Source: Trachythela sp. YZ-2020 (lineage: Eukaryota; Cnidaria; Anthozoa; Malacalcyonacea; Clavulariidae). From it: DNA of 64,000 nt. Location of the stretch: assembly GCA_016169945.1 (NCBI GenBank), contig JADLSH010000164.1, positions 1 through 64,000 of the forward strand, in the 5' to 3' direction. Below, piece after piece: positions 1 to 12,600 of the stretch (its first letter is position 1; each line of letters starts with the position of its first letter). The notes below the pieces were generated by a model. It worked only from the letters and a program-made list of their open reading frames with translations, searched no databases and was not told where the DNA came from. Position numbers and translations under genes: made by a program.

Positions 1-224
1 TATCGGGTGATACGGACCTCGTAAGTAGCCAATCAGGAGGCTTCATTTAGTTACATACCTGAAGTTACGGACTTAAAAAAATAAAGGTATAGGTATCTTC
101 TGATTTTAAAATCCTTCTAAAAGTTTCGAAATACCTTCAACATAATTTGGTGTCGCCACCTTAAATGATTCTAGAAGGCAAACGGTTGGTTATTTTGATC
201 ACTCAAATATCAATGTATTAGGAT

Positions 225-375
225 GATAAACTACTTACTAACCGAGAGTGAGGGCTGCACGGGAAAATATTAACCCGAGGACTTTCTGTATTGACCGAGC
301 GATAGCGAGGTCAATACAGCAAGACCGAGGTTTAATATTTTCCCGTACAGCCCGAACGGTCGAGGTTAGTAAGTT
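225..375. repeat. Palindromic element (GACCGAG family)
   Basis: ttactaaccgagagtgaggg and cgaggttagtaa form the ends, with inner arms gggaaaatattaa and attgaccgag. It is followed by ttgtttattatatgac. Partner of the element at 37299. Confidence 0.8.
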
Positions 376-1199
376 GTTTATTATATGACAATTGATTATT
401 TGAGCAGCTATTTGTAAAAGTGGAAAACATTCGCAGATTTTGTCATGCGAATGCAAAGGTGAAAGTCCAAAAGCCGGTTCAATTTCAAAATGTCAATATC
501 ATTCGTACAAATGTATCTGGCTAAGTAAAGCACTACTACATACAACACGTTTTTATAAAATATTAACACAGGTTTTAATAACAGGTTTTCAAAAAGAGCA
601 GAAAACAACTCAGAAAACAAGCTGCTAGTTCAACTCATTTCATAAGATAAAGTGATTTTTTTGTGTACTCTTTAAATTACTTAATAAAAAATAGGTACGC
701 TAAGCGTACATGTATCTGCTCATGGTGATGCCGCAGTTGCCCATGAAGGAGTAATATTCAACAATAGGCAATTTCGTAATTACGGGCGCCATTTCGCAAA
801 GGGGCCAAACACTATAAAGCAACAATAGCATGACTCTAGGGACAAGTATTCCCATTGGGACGAGGTGTATATAGTTACTGCGGCTGGCAGAGCCAAGCCG
901 TAGGTTTAATATTCTCCTGTCTGTTTTCTTCGTCGTTGTCGTCATGGCTTTTTGTGGGTGTGATTACAAACTTGCACTTCCACGGTCACCCAAGTCACCC
1001 GCACAAAACGCATGCAATTTTCTTGTGTGCAACTTAGAATACTTGCGCATTTTGAGTTACGTACTTGTGTTTTAACCAGATCAATAACGCAGCAAGGGTA
1101 CGATACGATAAATGCAAGTGCGATACGAACGAGAAACGTACAAATCATGTTGATATTCGTCACGCACTATGTACAATATTCGATATATTTCAGTCTATA

Positions 1200-1395
1200 T
1201 GAGGGTATTATATTTCCAACAACAAACATTGCGCCTTCAAGACTTGACGATTGTAAAGCGCATCGCTCTAAAACTTCTATACTCTACAATAGTTTGAGCG
1301 AACCATACGTGGGTATTTATTTGTATTTGTGGGAAACTAAAGAAAAACTAGAAATCAGTGTTGAATATAATTCAGACATAAACGCGCAATAACGA
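1200..1395 (+). repeat. Direct repeat, copy 1 (interrupted by an insertion)
   Basis: Shares gagggtattatatttccaac, caatagtttgagcgaac and gtgttgaatataatt with 1961-2174. After gcgcaataacg, the match is broken by 1396-1730 and resumes with ctatttattagagttcaa at 1731. A 126-codon ORF here has no recognisable protein. Confidence 0.85.
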
Positions 1396-1582
1396 GTTTT
1401 ATTATATGGATATGGGTGTTTTACCGGAAACTAAAACACTCATATTTTCCATATTTCACTAGTGAAATATAAAAAAAAATATGTAATGCGTGTGTTTCCT
1501 CACGCGACCGTTTCCTCGCGCGGTTGTCAAATAAAGACTGTTCTTATTGAGTTTGTCTTCATTTTTGTCCATATAATAAAAA
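1396..1582. mobile_element. Small TIR element (TTTTATTATATGGA ends)
   Basis: ttttattatatgga at 1397 is inverted as tccatataataaaa ending at 1581. The same terminus appears near 376, 37438 and 37822. It fills the first direct-repeat copy together with the palindrome that follows. Confidence 0.75.
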
Positions 1583-1584
1583 GA

Positions 1585-1724
1585 ACATTACACGGCGGCT
1601 CGAAGATATGAATATTATTTTCTCGTGTTAAAAACAATATTTTACTCACTCGCTGCGCTCGTTGGTAAAATATTGTTTTTACCACTCGAAAATAATATTC
1701 ATATCTTCTCGCTACCGTGTAATA
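1585..1724. repeat. Palindromic element
   Basis: attacacggcggctcgaagatatgaatattatttt and its inverse (ending gctaccgtgtaat) flank aacaatattttac-type arms around ctcgctgcgctcg. Same type as the other CTCG-core palindromes. Confidence 0.85.
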
Positions 1725-1960
1725 TCCTCTATCTATTTATTAGAGTTCAACTAGGGTCAGCTGTCACATATTCTTGATGATTATTACACTGTAAACGGGT
1801 CAAGTTTTTACAAGAAAACCGAAGAGGTTAGTTCTCCCTACGTCTTGCAATATTTTAAGATGATCCTATAGCTCCTCATTATTATACTTCGATTTGACCC
1901 AAACGCTTGAACAGACTCGATATAAGTATTCAGCGAGACGCATTCCTGACGACAAGTAAT

Positions 1961-2210
1961 ATGAGGGATATTATATTTCCAACAACAAACATTGCGCCTT
2001 CAACTGTCTCCAAAACTTGAAGATCGTACGGCGAATCGCTCTAAAACATCTATACTCAACAATAGTTTGAGCGAACGTACCATACGTCGGTATTTGTTTG
2101 TATTTGTGGGAAACAAAAGAGAAACTAGATATCAGTGTTGAATATAATTGAGACAAACGCGCAATAACGCGGAGCTCTATTTATTAGAGTTCAAGGCTCG
2201 GCTATCACAT
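1961..2210 (+). repeat. Direct repeat, copy 2 (uninterrupted)
   Basis: gagggatattatatttccaa and the following 240 bases match 1200-1395 plus 1731-1770. The continuous copy shows what the first looked like before an insertion. Confidence 0.85.
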
Positions 2211-2305
2211 TCAAATGAGTAATCGCAGGGCCGCAGGTTCAATTCCTGTCGGAGGACTTAGAGTTGCATTTTCCGCAGCTGTTCCCGTTCAAGTCTAAAA
2301 TATTC
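2211..2305 (+). repeat. tRNA-derived SINE remnant
   Basis: atcgcagggccgcaggttcaattcctgtcgg followed by agttgcattttccgcagctg matches the copy at 15027-15125. ggttcaattcc resembles a tRNA B box. The A box half is eroded. Confidence 0.6.
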
Positions 2306-2328
2306 TATATATTATTTCACTCGAAATC

Positions 2329-2358
2329 CACCTAAACCACCTAAACCACCTAAACCTT
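2329..2358. repeat. Short (CCTAAACCA)n tandem
   Basis: Three copies of cacctaaac in a row. A simple repeat. Confidence 0.75.
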
Positions 2359-2805
2359 CTACCTTTCTTATATACCTTAATGGCTTAATCTTCGACAGTT
2401 TGACTGTTTAACTGTTTAGTTTCTCCTTCAGAAATAAAGCAACTACATTTGAAATTGGCCACATATTTTAAAGTTATCTGTTCTAGCCGATACTTTCGTG
2501 CTTTGAAAACCTTCGTATTTCCAACGTTTTTATATGAATAAACGATACGTTTTGTCAATATATTTTGACATTCCAAAACATATGCGCCATGTTGAATTTA
2601 AAAAAAGGATCTAGCCTGCGAACAGGCAAAATGAATGAAGTGTAATTTGCTTGAAACATTACGTCATTGTGTAGCGTTGTAAAAGAAGCCAGGAGTATTC
2701 CTGATTGGCTAACGTTTCCTATTTTTTATATAAGCTCGTCGCTCAATGGCTAAAAGCTTAACACTAATATTAACCTGATCGCCAAGTCGATAGCATTGTA
2801 TTCAA

Positions 2806-3092
2806 AAAAGTTAAACTTCCTTCTGGCTTATTACGTTTAATTTGTAGCCCTTCGCATGCTCAAAACACAAACAATTTCTCAGCGCCAGACAGTACCTCTT
2901 TTTCGATTCCTTAAAAAAGGTAAAGTTAAGCTTCCTTCTGAACTGTGCAAGCCCGAATTTTGTAGCCCTTCGTATGCTCAAAACACAAACAATTCTCCAG
3001 AAAGCGCTTATTACAAACTTGAATTTTAGAGTTCTTCGTAGCTCAAAACACAAACAATTCTCAGCGCCAGACAGTACCTTTTTTTCGATTTA
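2806..3092. repeat. Tandem repeat, three imperfect copies
   Basis: The block tgtagcccttcgtatgctca / aaacacaaacaattctc / agcgccagacagtacct occurs three times at about 2840, 2960 and 3030, with partial copies. Spacing is irregular (about 70-120 bases). Confidence 0.8.
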
Positions 3093-3538
3093 AGCAAATC
3101 AAACTTGATCATAGAATGGTAACAAGCATGGTTAATTTTCCTATTTTTGTATTTGTGGTTGTTACTTTATCCGTTGTTGCTTTCTCCGAGTATTTAAAAA
3201 TATTTTTTAGATCATTTTCTTGTCTGAAACTCGGCTTTTCTTCGCAGGGCAATAAAAATTGCGTATTGCCCGTGGGCAATACGGGAAAATCCTTCCTCGT
3301 CAGCGACCAATCAGATTGCGCAATTCACCAATACAAGCGCTTGCCATATACTAAATGATAGTTATTTCATACAATATACAGGTGTACCACAGTTATAGAT
3401 TGAAATTTTCCCATATAACCAAGTCAGCAGTTGAATATTTCTTCGTGTGAAGAATTTACAATAATGCCCACCAGTCATGCATAATTTTTGGGTCACTCTG
3501 TATAAAACACACTTTTAAGTTCAATATTCAATACATAC

Positions 3539-3639
3539 TTGATGAATCGTTTGCTAACTCTATCGCTGCAATCCTTGAGGAATCTCTCAATTATCGTCAT
3601 AGTATGGACAGATGAAAAGTCAGGATTCTCTCCTAAAGC
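3539..3639 (-). CDS. RNF213: RNF213-like exon nn (last in window)
   Basis: The acceptor is attttttag and the donor GTATGT. It encodes [20 protein letters not shown] then [13 protein letters not shown]. It leaves two bases, so at least one more exon must follow beyond a 3.5 kb intron. The RING finger should come after this point in RNF213 order. Confidence 0.85.
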
Positions 3640-6600
3640 CTAAAAAATATATCTTGAGTGCATATTACACCCTATTCCCCCGCAAATAAGCGCATGCGCC
3701 TATAAACGGATATTTACGATTTTTCGAGTGAAAATCGCCGTTTAGAGGCGCATTCATGCGCCTATAAACATCCTGGATAGGTGCACCCCTGTTCTCCTCC
3801 AAAATAAGCAACTAATCATAGTTAATAGAAAGATAACAATATCTAGTGTTATAAATAATAGCGATAAAAGAATAAAAACTAACGATAACGCATGGCAGTG
3901 ATATTTTTATACTGGAAGTCAATATTTCATGCTATAAGAACATTATTTACTCATTAAAGTTATCCTTGTGTGCTTATTTTCGTTTAGTATTTGTTGAACA
4001 ATCTCATGGACTCAGATTTTAATAACTTAAAGGCGCATGCGCATGTATCCGGATATAAGCGCATGCGCCTATATCTTGGGGGCGCTTATATGCGGGCGAA
4101 TGGGGTACGAATTTTCTAAAAACTCTGGTTATAGATTGTTCCTTCAGCCCTGCCAACCGCGGGTTACCCATAATGACAGCAAACTTCAAAATAGACATGC
4201 CTCAATTTGGCAATTTAACCCCTCGATAAATCTGCCAAAAACCTTTAATTATTAAGATTGATGTCAATATTCTTGACAACTTGGCTTTCAGGCAAATTCT
4301 GAAACAAAAGTTCCATAATATCCAACAATATTGAATGCGCACAAATTATGCAAGTTTCTTACAAATTACACACTCTTGTAATATTATTGTAATTTCACTT
4401 AGGTTTGACCATCACTGATTCTGAGTATTTTTTTTCTTTTTAATGCCTATCATTTTGCAGTTTTGCGCAAATTTCGTGCATGCAAGAATTCCAATGATAA
4501 TAACCTATGATAGCCCTGGAACCATTTCTTTGGTGTGTACGTCATTATTTCTGCTCTAGTGCTCCAAAAACAAAGTAGGAAGCCTTGCTATGTTTCGTTA
4601 CGATAAGTTTGGAATGGAGAATAGGCTTTACCTTCCACAGATGAAACGCGTTCTGTGCATCAGCTGGATGAGTTGACTGACCGGGTGGACATGTATGTTC
4701 AATAAACATGCGTACAATATCCAGGCGTATCCACATCATTCTACAAAAATACAAAATACGCGTATAGCATGGTTTTGGTCCCTCAAAAATAAAATATTTA
4801 CTGTGATTATCGGTTGAGTGAGTAACGTCAGTTTTTACCATGTTCGTAATGCAATAGTGTTTGCATGAATTAATAGATTTAACATTCCGGGGATATTTTG
4901 ACAAGGCGTCAATAAACATAAATTATAGCAATCTTTATAATTATGGCATCTTATATAATGTAATCTATAGTTGAATATAGTATAGTAATATTGCAGTCGA
5001 AGGTATAATCATGCATCTGACCCCATAACATGACCAGGCCTTTTTCACGTATCCTAAATAGATATTATTTTAATGTATATAATTATGTAATGAACACTTA
5101 TACAATTTAGCTATTGTATTGGCACTGTAATGCCAATACAATAGCTAAATTCATAGGCATGTATATTAGTGGTGCATGTTGAATATTTGTTTACTTTTGT
5201 GCATGTATTTACAGTAAAAGCACTCGACTCCAGAAAGCCGAATATAGAATTATCCACCGGTTAAGTACTCACCTGCAGTTTTGTACAATATGAGCAGATT
5301 TTTCTCCAAAAAGTTGAGCATTAAATACAGCTTCATTTTCACCATTTTCTTTCTGTTGTTGTGATGGTCTTGAAATCAAACTTCTCAAAACTTGTATAAT
5401 AGGACGAATGCATTGAACACGGTTGCACCAAATCAATCTATTAACGCCGTTTTCAAGATCTTTAGGTATTGGTTCCAATTGCTGCAAGCAACACTCAAGT
5501 GCGACCGCATCCAAAATCTAAAATTATTGTAAAAAACCCATTACGTGAACAAAAGATGTATTAAAAACAAACATGAGAAACGTGCAGTTTTTCAGGAACC
5601 TCGGTGTCGCCACATATTAAATATATATAGATATGAAACTCGAGTCAAAACGCTGATTGTTTTGTGTCACACGCGTTTCGTCAGCCACGTCCTTTCCACG
5701 CGCCACGCAAAGTGTTCCGGGCAAGTGTTGGCAAGGTCTGGCAAGTGTTGTGCTGAAATTTAAACAGGAAAGTGTGGGGAAATCGCCGTTCAAAAAATGA
5801 AAAACGCTTTATTAAAGGAAATTAATGGCGCTTTTTATCGTCAATTTCAGACAAAAATTTCAGTAACACTAACAGCAAGTGATTCTGTACAGCTATTATT
5901 TATTGTTGAAAGTGTGTTGAGTTTATACTTTTGACTTGTGTCGACCATATTTCTCAGACTTGACATTTCTAAGCTGTTCCTAATTATAATGTCCCTTCAA
6001 GGCTATACAGTATATTTTCCTAAAATTTTAAAATCGCCATTTATTTGTGAAAACTTGCCAGAAGGTCGCGCATGCGCAGTCTATCGCGGTACTCTATCTG
6101 CAAGATCAGGATATAAATCACGTTACCATCAGCTTAAACAGTTATAGGAAGAAGTGGAATTGAAAAATAATTTCATTAATGTGTACGTATGATGAAGTCA
6201 CTATGACTAACCATTTCTCCAACATTCAACCGATCACGTAGGCTCAAAATTTTTTCAACCAGATTAGGAAAAGCATGAACAAGTTCAGAAAAGTTGACCA
6301 AACGAGCTTCGATAAGAGAGTAGGTAAAATGAATAAAAGGAATATCCAATTCGAATTCCTCGTTTTCATACAGCGACTGATGAAGTTGTCCCGCAGCTGC
6401 AAGCACGGCATCGCATATCAACTGAAAAAGGAAATACTTTCGAGATTAGACAATTACAAGTAATTTATATTTGAGTATATTGGTTGCCTTTAAACAAGTG
6501 CGGCCGTAGTCCAAATAGCTACAACTAATTTCTTCCATATGGTGCGAGTCCGTTCCATTCATCTATTTTATCCCGGTCGAGATGGTGTTATAAGAAACGT

Positions 6601-9600
6601 GAAGCTGAGAACAAAGACAGGAGAGTAGAAGCTCTATGAAGCCATAAAGAAAATATTTGCCACCCATTCACTTATAGAAAGAAACTGCCATACCTCGGAT
6701 TTGCTGCATTCATTTATTAGACTACTTATCGCTCGGTCAGTACACCAAACCCTGAGTTTGATATTTCACTCAGTGGTATATAATTATCTTTTTTGTGTAT
6801 TCATGTGTCAAATTGGTCGTGTTGATGCATGCCCCTCAATTTACTATACGTTCGACCAGCAATTCGGAAGAATTTAATCAATCTCGTCATCAAGCTCATA
6901 TCGTTCATCGGTACCTACACTGGAACCCAACACTCATAACATAATTAATTACCATTTGCTAGGTTTGTTGGAGAAATAGATAAATCTTTATTCAAGAAGT
7001 ATATATTATCTCAGTTACCTGTAATTCACCCTCCACTGTAGGTTTGTACATCATGTGTAGGAAATCATTCATGTAGTTCATTGTTGCTTCGTCTTTAAAC
7101 TTTTTGTCCTCAAATGTAGGTTTTAATAAATTTCCAAGTGGTGACGAGTAAAAAATACCTCTTAATTGGACCAATGTCTTGGAAGGATCGGCTATCAAAA
7201 TAGAATAAAAGAGAAAAAATATTCTTACGCTACAGAAATATGCCTCTAAAATTGTATAAAATATATGCAAGAATATATATGGCTTGCATGAAATGCCATA
7301 ATCAATCTTGGAAAACGATTTATCAGGAATTATTATTATTATTCAAATTCATCAATCAAATTCATCCAATGCCAAAACGTTCTCCGCACAGCTCTTAAAA
7401 CATCTCCAAACCACGAAATCAATCAACTTTGGAAGTCAACTAGCAACAACAAAAATATTTAGTATGGTGTCTATAACTCCACCAAACAAGTTCTTAAGGA
7501 CTTTCGCTCCGGACAAGAGGATAGACTTCGCAATCGTTTGACCTGTCAAGGATCTTTCTTTACTAATATTACAAAGTTCTTTCTTTCACAGCTGACGAAA
7601 ATGTGGTCCCAATCAAATCTGCCGAAAAATATATTTAATTTTACCGTACGATACATAAATAACTCTCTTCCAACGCGCCAAAACCTTGCAAGACGGGGTA
7701 TATTATCAACGTCAGACTGTTCCCATTGCCTAGACCCTGAAACACTTTTACACGTGGTAGCGGGTTGCCAGTCGTATCTGGAGCGATTCACGTGGAGGCA
7801 TGACTCTATTTTAAACTTCCTTGCGACGAACCTACTGACCGTCAGCGGCTCATGTCTTTATGTGGATCTTCTGGGTTACAAAAGTCCATCCATCATCACT
7901 GGTGACATCTACCGTACAGATTTGCTTCTATCAACATCAAGTGGATGTCTCTATATTGTTGAACTAACTGTTGGTTTCGAATCAAATCTCCAAAATAACG
8001 TTAAACGCAATATTTAGAATTATTAGAATTAATATAAATATTTAGAATTAATTAGGGAACAACGTAAACATTTTAAATCAGCTAAATTTATAAATCTATC
8101 GATTAGCTCTCTTGGTGTCTTTGCAAACGAATATTCGACATTCATAGAGATGCTCAAAGATCTTGACTTTGAAAAGAATCACCAAAAATTCTGCATCAAA
8201 CGAATGACGACGATTGCGATCAGAACAACATATTATATATTTTGTTGTCGAAATAAGGAATGGACAAATCCAGAATTGTTAACATTTTGAAATTTGTGCT
8301 GTGTATGTGTTATGTGTTATGTTGTGTATATAGAGTATTATAGTCATTATTGATTCAAGTAGCCGGTTGTAAATAGTACTTATATAAGTGAGATTTACAA
8401 TTGTATATATAATCTGAAAAATTAATTAATAAAGTTTCCATTATTATTATTATTTTATTATTATTATACTAATATATTATTATTATAATAATATACTATT
8501 ATTATTATAACTGTGGCATTGCACAACATCCGTTTGTTATGTCCGATAATCGCTGCCTATGTTATAAACACCTACAGACAGCCCAGCTCGGCTATTTATT
8601 GTTGGCGGCAGAGAGATGTGTCAGCAGAGGGAACAACACAAGGAGATCCGCTGGCTATGGCTTTTTACGCGATAAGCATCCTGCCTTTAATCACGAGCCT
8701 GCAGGCAGAATCCTCAATGTTGGTTCGCAGATGATGCAAGTGGAACTGGTCGTGTGACACAAATCAAAGATTGGTGGGATGCATTGAATACTCTTGGTCC
8801 AAACCTGGGCTATTTTCCGAAAGATGAGAAATGCTGGATTATTGTCAAGCCCGATAAGGAAGAAAGTGTGAGAGAAGCCTTTCATGGAACGGCTATCGAC
8901 GTAACCGTGCAAGGGCAAAAACATCTCGGAGCAGCGTTAGGTTCACGAGAGTATCTGGAGGAATATGTTAATGAGGTCTCTAATTGGGTCAACGAAGTGA
9001 CGAAATTAGCCGAATTTGCGCTATCTCAACCACAAGCGTCCTATGCCGCATACACATTCGGCTTGAAACATCGTTGGACCTACTTCTTGAGAACCCTGCC
9101 AGACGTCTATACAGGATTTATTAGAGCCGCTCGAGAAGGCAGTATCGCAGATTCTCATCCCTGCTATCACAGAACACAAGTGCAATCAACTCGATCGGGA
9201 CATTCTAGCACTTCCAGCACGTCTGGGTGGCCTGGGCATGGAAAATCCAAGCCACGAGGCAGGGCGCGAGTATGCCTCGTCTAAAATAGTAACAGCGCCC
9301 CTTGTTGATCAGATTGTAGTCCAGTCGCATCAGCTACCGGACGAGTCGCATATTGAAAATCAGCGCAACAAGTCGTCAGAAAAGGAATGGGAGGATAGGG
9401 CAGAACGTTTTAGAGAGAGTGCACCACCAAGAATTAAGCGTATATTAGATGTAGCTTCGGAAAAAGGATCATCTGTGTGGCTCACAACACTTCCCCTCAA
9501 AGAATTAGGATTTAACTTGAATAAGAGGGAATTTCGCGACGCCGTAAAGTTGCGCTATAATTGGCCAATTGACCACATTCCCTCCATATGTGTATGTGGT

Positions 9601-12600
9601 GATGCCTTCACGGTTGACCATGCTATGATCTGCAAACGTGGAGTCTTTGTAATTATACGCCACAATGAGCTGAGAGATCTGGAAGCGGAACTCCTCAATA
9701 TTGTTTGTAGTGATGTCCAAGTCGAGCCTGTCCTATAAGATATTTCGGGAGAGCAACTTAATGATGGTTCCAACAGAGCACTTGATGCTAGACTCGACAT
9801 TCGTGCGCGTGGTTTCTGGGAAAGTCAACGATCAGCCTTTTTTGATGTTAGGGTTTGTCACCCCAATGCTGATTCGTATAAGAACCTGGAGCTACGCCAA
9901 GTCTACCAGATGCATGACAACGGAAGAAGCTCCTCTATGCAAGGAGAGTCCTCGAAGTAGAGCAAGGAACATTTACGCAACTCGTATTCCCCACCACAGG
10001 CGGTATGGGCAAAGAGTGTACGAGATACCATAATCGATTGGCAGAGCTGGTAGCCATAAAGAAAGGCGAAGAGTATGCGACAACTATGAGTTGGATAAGA
10101 GCTAGAACTTCTTTCGCTTTATTGAGATCGGCACTTACCTGCCTGAGGGGTTCAAAGGCAAGTAAAATCAAGTACGACATTAGGAACATTGATTTTAGTA
10201 TTGAGAACGCCGAGAGCGCTACCTCTCAAATATTTTAAACTGTATAAATGATTTTAGTTATTTTAGTTTGCTTACAAAAATACTATACAGATCAATACTA
10301 TACAGATCAACAAACACTCAGATACTTATCTTTACGATATATTATTTATTAGTCAGTGATAACAAAATTATTATTATTGTATATGTTGAAATATTGAATA
10401 AAGTAGTATTATTATTATTAAATTTATTTTTGCTATTTGGGAGTGTGCTTCCCCTAAATTCTGTTAAGAAAGTCACTAAATAACCAGTAAAGGCAAAGCT
10501 TGTCGCCGATAGGGTTACAGTGGTTTCACAAGATCCTTAATCCTGCACCACTAAAACACTTCTGGGGCCGGTTGTACGAAGGCCGTTTAGCTTAAACGGT
10601 GGATAAGCTGAAATTAAAAAACACTTCCACACATTTGGTGAATGACTGAACTTAAATCTTATGCCCTTAATATGTAGTTGCCAATATAATTGTTCTATTC
10701 AAGTTGAAATATTTTAGCTTGGTTGTTCGATGAATGTATAGACTTGATCTATATTTTCGAGTTATCCACCGTTTAAGCTAAACGGGCTTCGTACAACCGG
10801 CCCCTGGACATTCGCCCCAATGACACTTCATTCGCAATGTGGGATTGGGGGAAACATACAGTATAAAAAGGAATAAATAATCTCGCAGAGAAATTCAAAA
10901 TTTTCATTACCCTGAAAAATCTATTACGTACTGCTCTTGCAAGATATACTCACCTCCAACTTTCACCAAAAGAACGCTGACCATATTTTTAATAATCCAT
11001 GAAAACGGAAATTTCCCGTTGAAACGATGTCCAGCTCCTGTACTCAGAACACAAGCTCTTTCTCTTACTCTACGCGATACAGGAGAAATAAGAGAATCAT
11101 AACTCAAGGGCGTAACTTGTTCCTCACTAAGCATTGCGAACCACAATCTTGTTTTCCATTCCTTCCCTTCACGTAGCAAATTGAGATTGTGATTTCGATC
11201 ACAGTAAGCTATCACTTCAGATAACATTGGAGAAACAATTGAGGAAAGTTTCTGCCATAACGCTTTTCTGAATGTTCCAGTCTCCTGAAGATGGCCTTGA
11301 CACAGAGCTTCGTGCTGTAGCCAGAGTCTCTGATCTTGAGAACATTTCTCGTCTCGTTCCTGGAGTAATTCGTAAACACGAGCCGCAAGAATCTCGGAGA
11401 GCTCTAAAAATTGAAATTAAAACAGCAATTTCAGTTTTAATGTTATGAACTTTAATAGATTGTAAGGGTAATTCAATAAAATAGAATGAGTAAATATACA
11501 AATTAAAGCACTTTCAACTTGATTACCAATGCAACGAGATATTGACAACCAAGCAGGTAAATACCAATAAACACCTACAAAACAATTCCTAACCTGTTTC
11601 CTAACCAATCGACCAACATGCAACAAACAAACCAAAAATGGCCAAGGTTAGACAAAAAAAGATGCCTGTTGAGGCGTTCATTACATACTAGGCAACCAGA
11701 GGCACAGTGCAAGTAAGAGGAGTGCCCAGCTTGCCTAAGCATTCATTCCTTTATTTCAGAAGGTGGAAAAGTTGTATCATGGTTAGAACTATGGTAAATG
11801 CTTGAAGTGTGTTCAAACTAGAGCAAAAGAAGTGATTTTGAAATTTTACGGTCGCATATACGCATGATCGGTAACATTGGATTGGTTAATACATATTTAT
11901 AAACTTTACAAACCTGTTTCTTGTGAATCATCTTCGGGCAACCATTCAAGCAATATTTCGATACGTTTCGTGGCTCTGTCGACCTCCGCTGTCTCATCAT
12001 AAATTCTTGCTGCAGCAGCTTGTAAACAATTTTTCAACAACAATGTTGGTTTTATTTTTTCCTGATCAATTTCTTTTTCATCGGAATCCTACACAATTAA
12101 ACAAGTATATTGGCAATGTATTAGCGCGACAGTTTTGATTCATCTTCATAAGAGATAAGATGAACAACTTCGGTATGGTCAAAATGCTAAAATTATCTGT
12201 CATATATATAATACTTACATACAGGGTGTCTCAAAAAAAGGTAATCCAATATTAAGAAAGATCAGGCTTTTAGCTGTTGAATGACACGTTTTTCATCCAA
12301 TATGGAGAAAAAATGAGCAAATACGAGTCCGATAAAAATTGTTTGTCGACATCGCATATTTTCAGCTCCGTGCCTAATTAAAGCAGTCCATAACACAAGG
12401 AAAAGCAATTAATCACGTATGTGTCATTTTAACAATGAATTTAGAGCTGGTTTACAAGATGTTTATAATAATTATGCATACGCAGGTATTTTATTGAAGT
12501 GAAAGTCCTAAAGGGAGTTAATTTTCAGTAGTTTAGACCCAATTCTCAACGGTGAAAATATGCAGTTTCAACAAACAATTTTTATCGGGCTCGTATTTGC

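Larger units (their letters stand above)
1..3538. other. Intron downstream of exon nn
   Basis: Apart from the repeats listed separately, I find no exon of the RNF213-like gene here, although the next exon must lie at or beyond this region. I looked on the minus strand for a C3HC4 RING pattern and saw none. Confidence 0.55.

Noticed and set aside
1012..1392. A 126-codon plus-strand ORF as a possible gene
   Set aside because: Its second half is a direct repeat that recurs at 1961-2174 without an open frame, so it is chance.
1..3538. RING-finger exon of the RNF213-like gene
   Set aside because: No C3HC4 spacing or conserved RNF213 RING sequence was seen on the minus strand.
4545..4919. A single 124-codon exon around exon mm
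   Set aside because: Clear acceptor (4741) and donor (4631) inside it give correct phase with both neighbours; the outer parts are intron.
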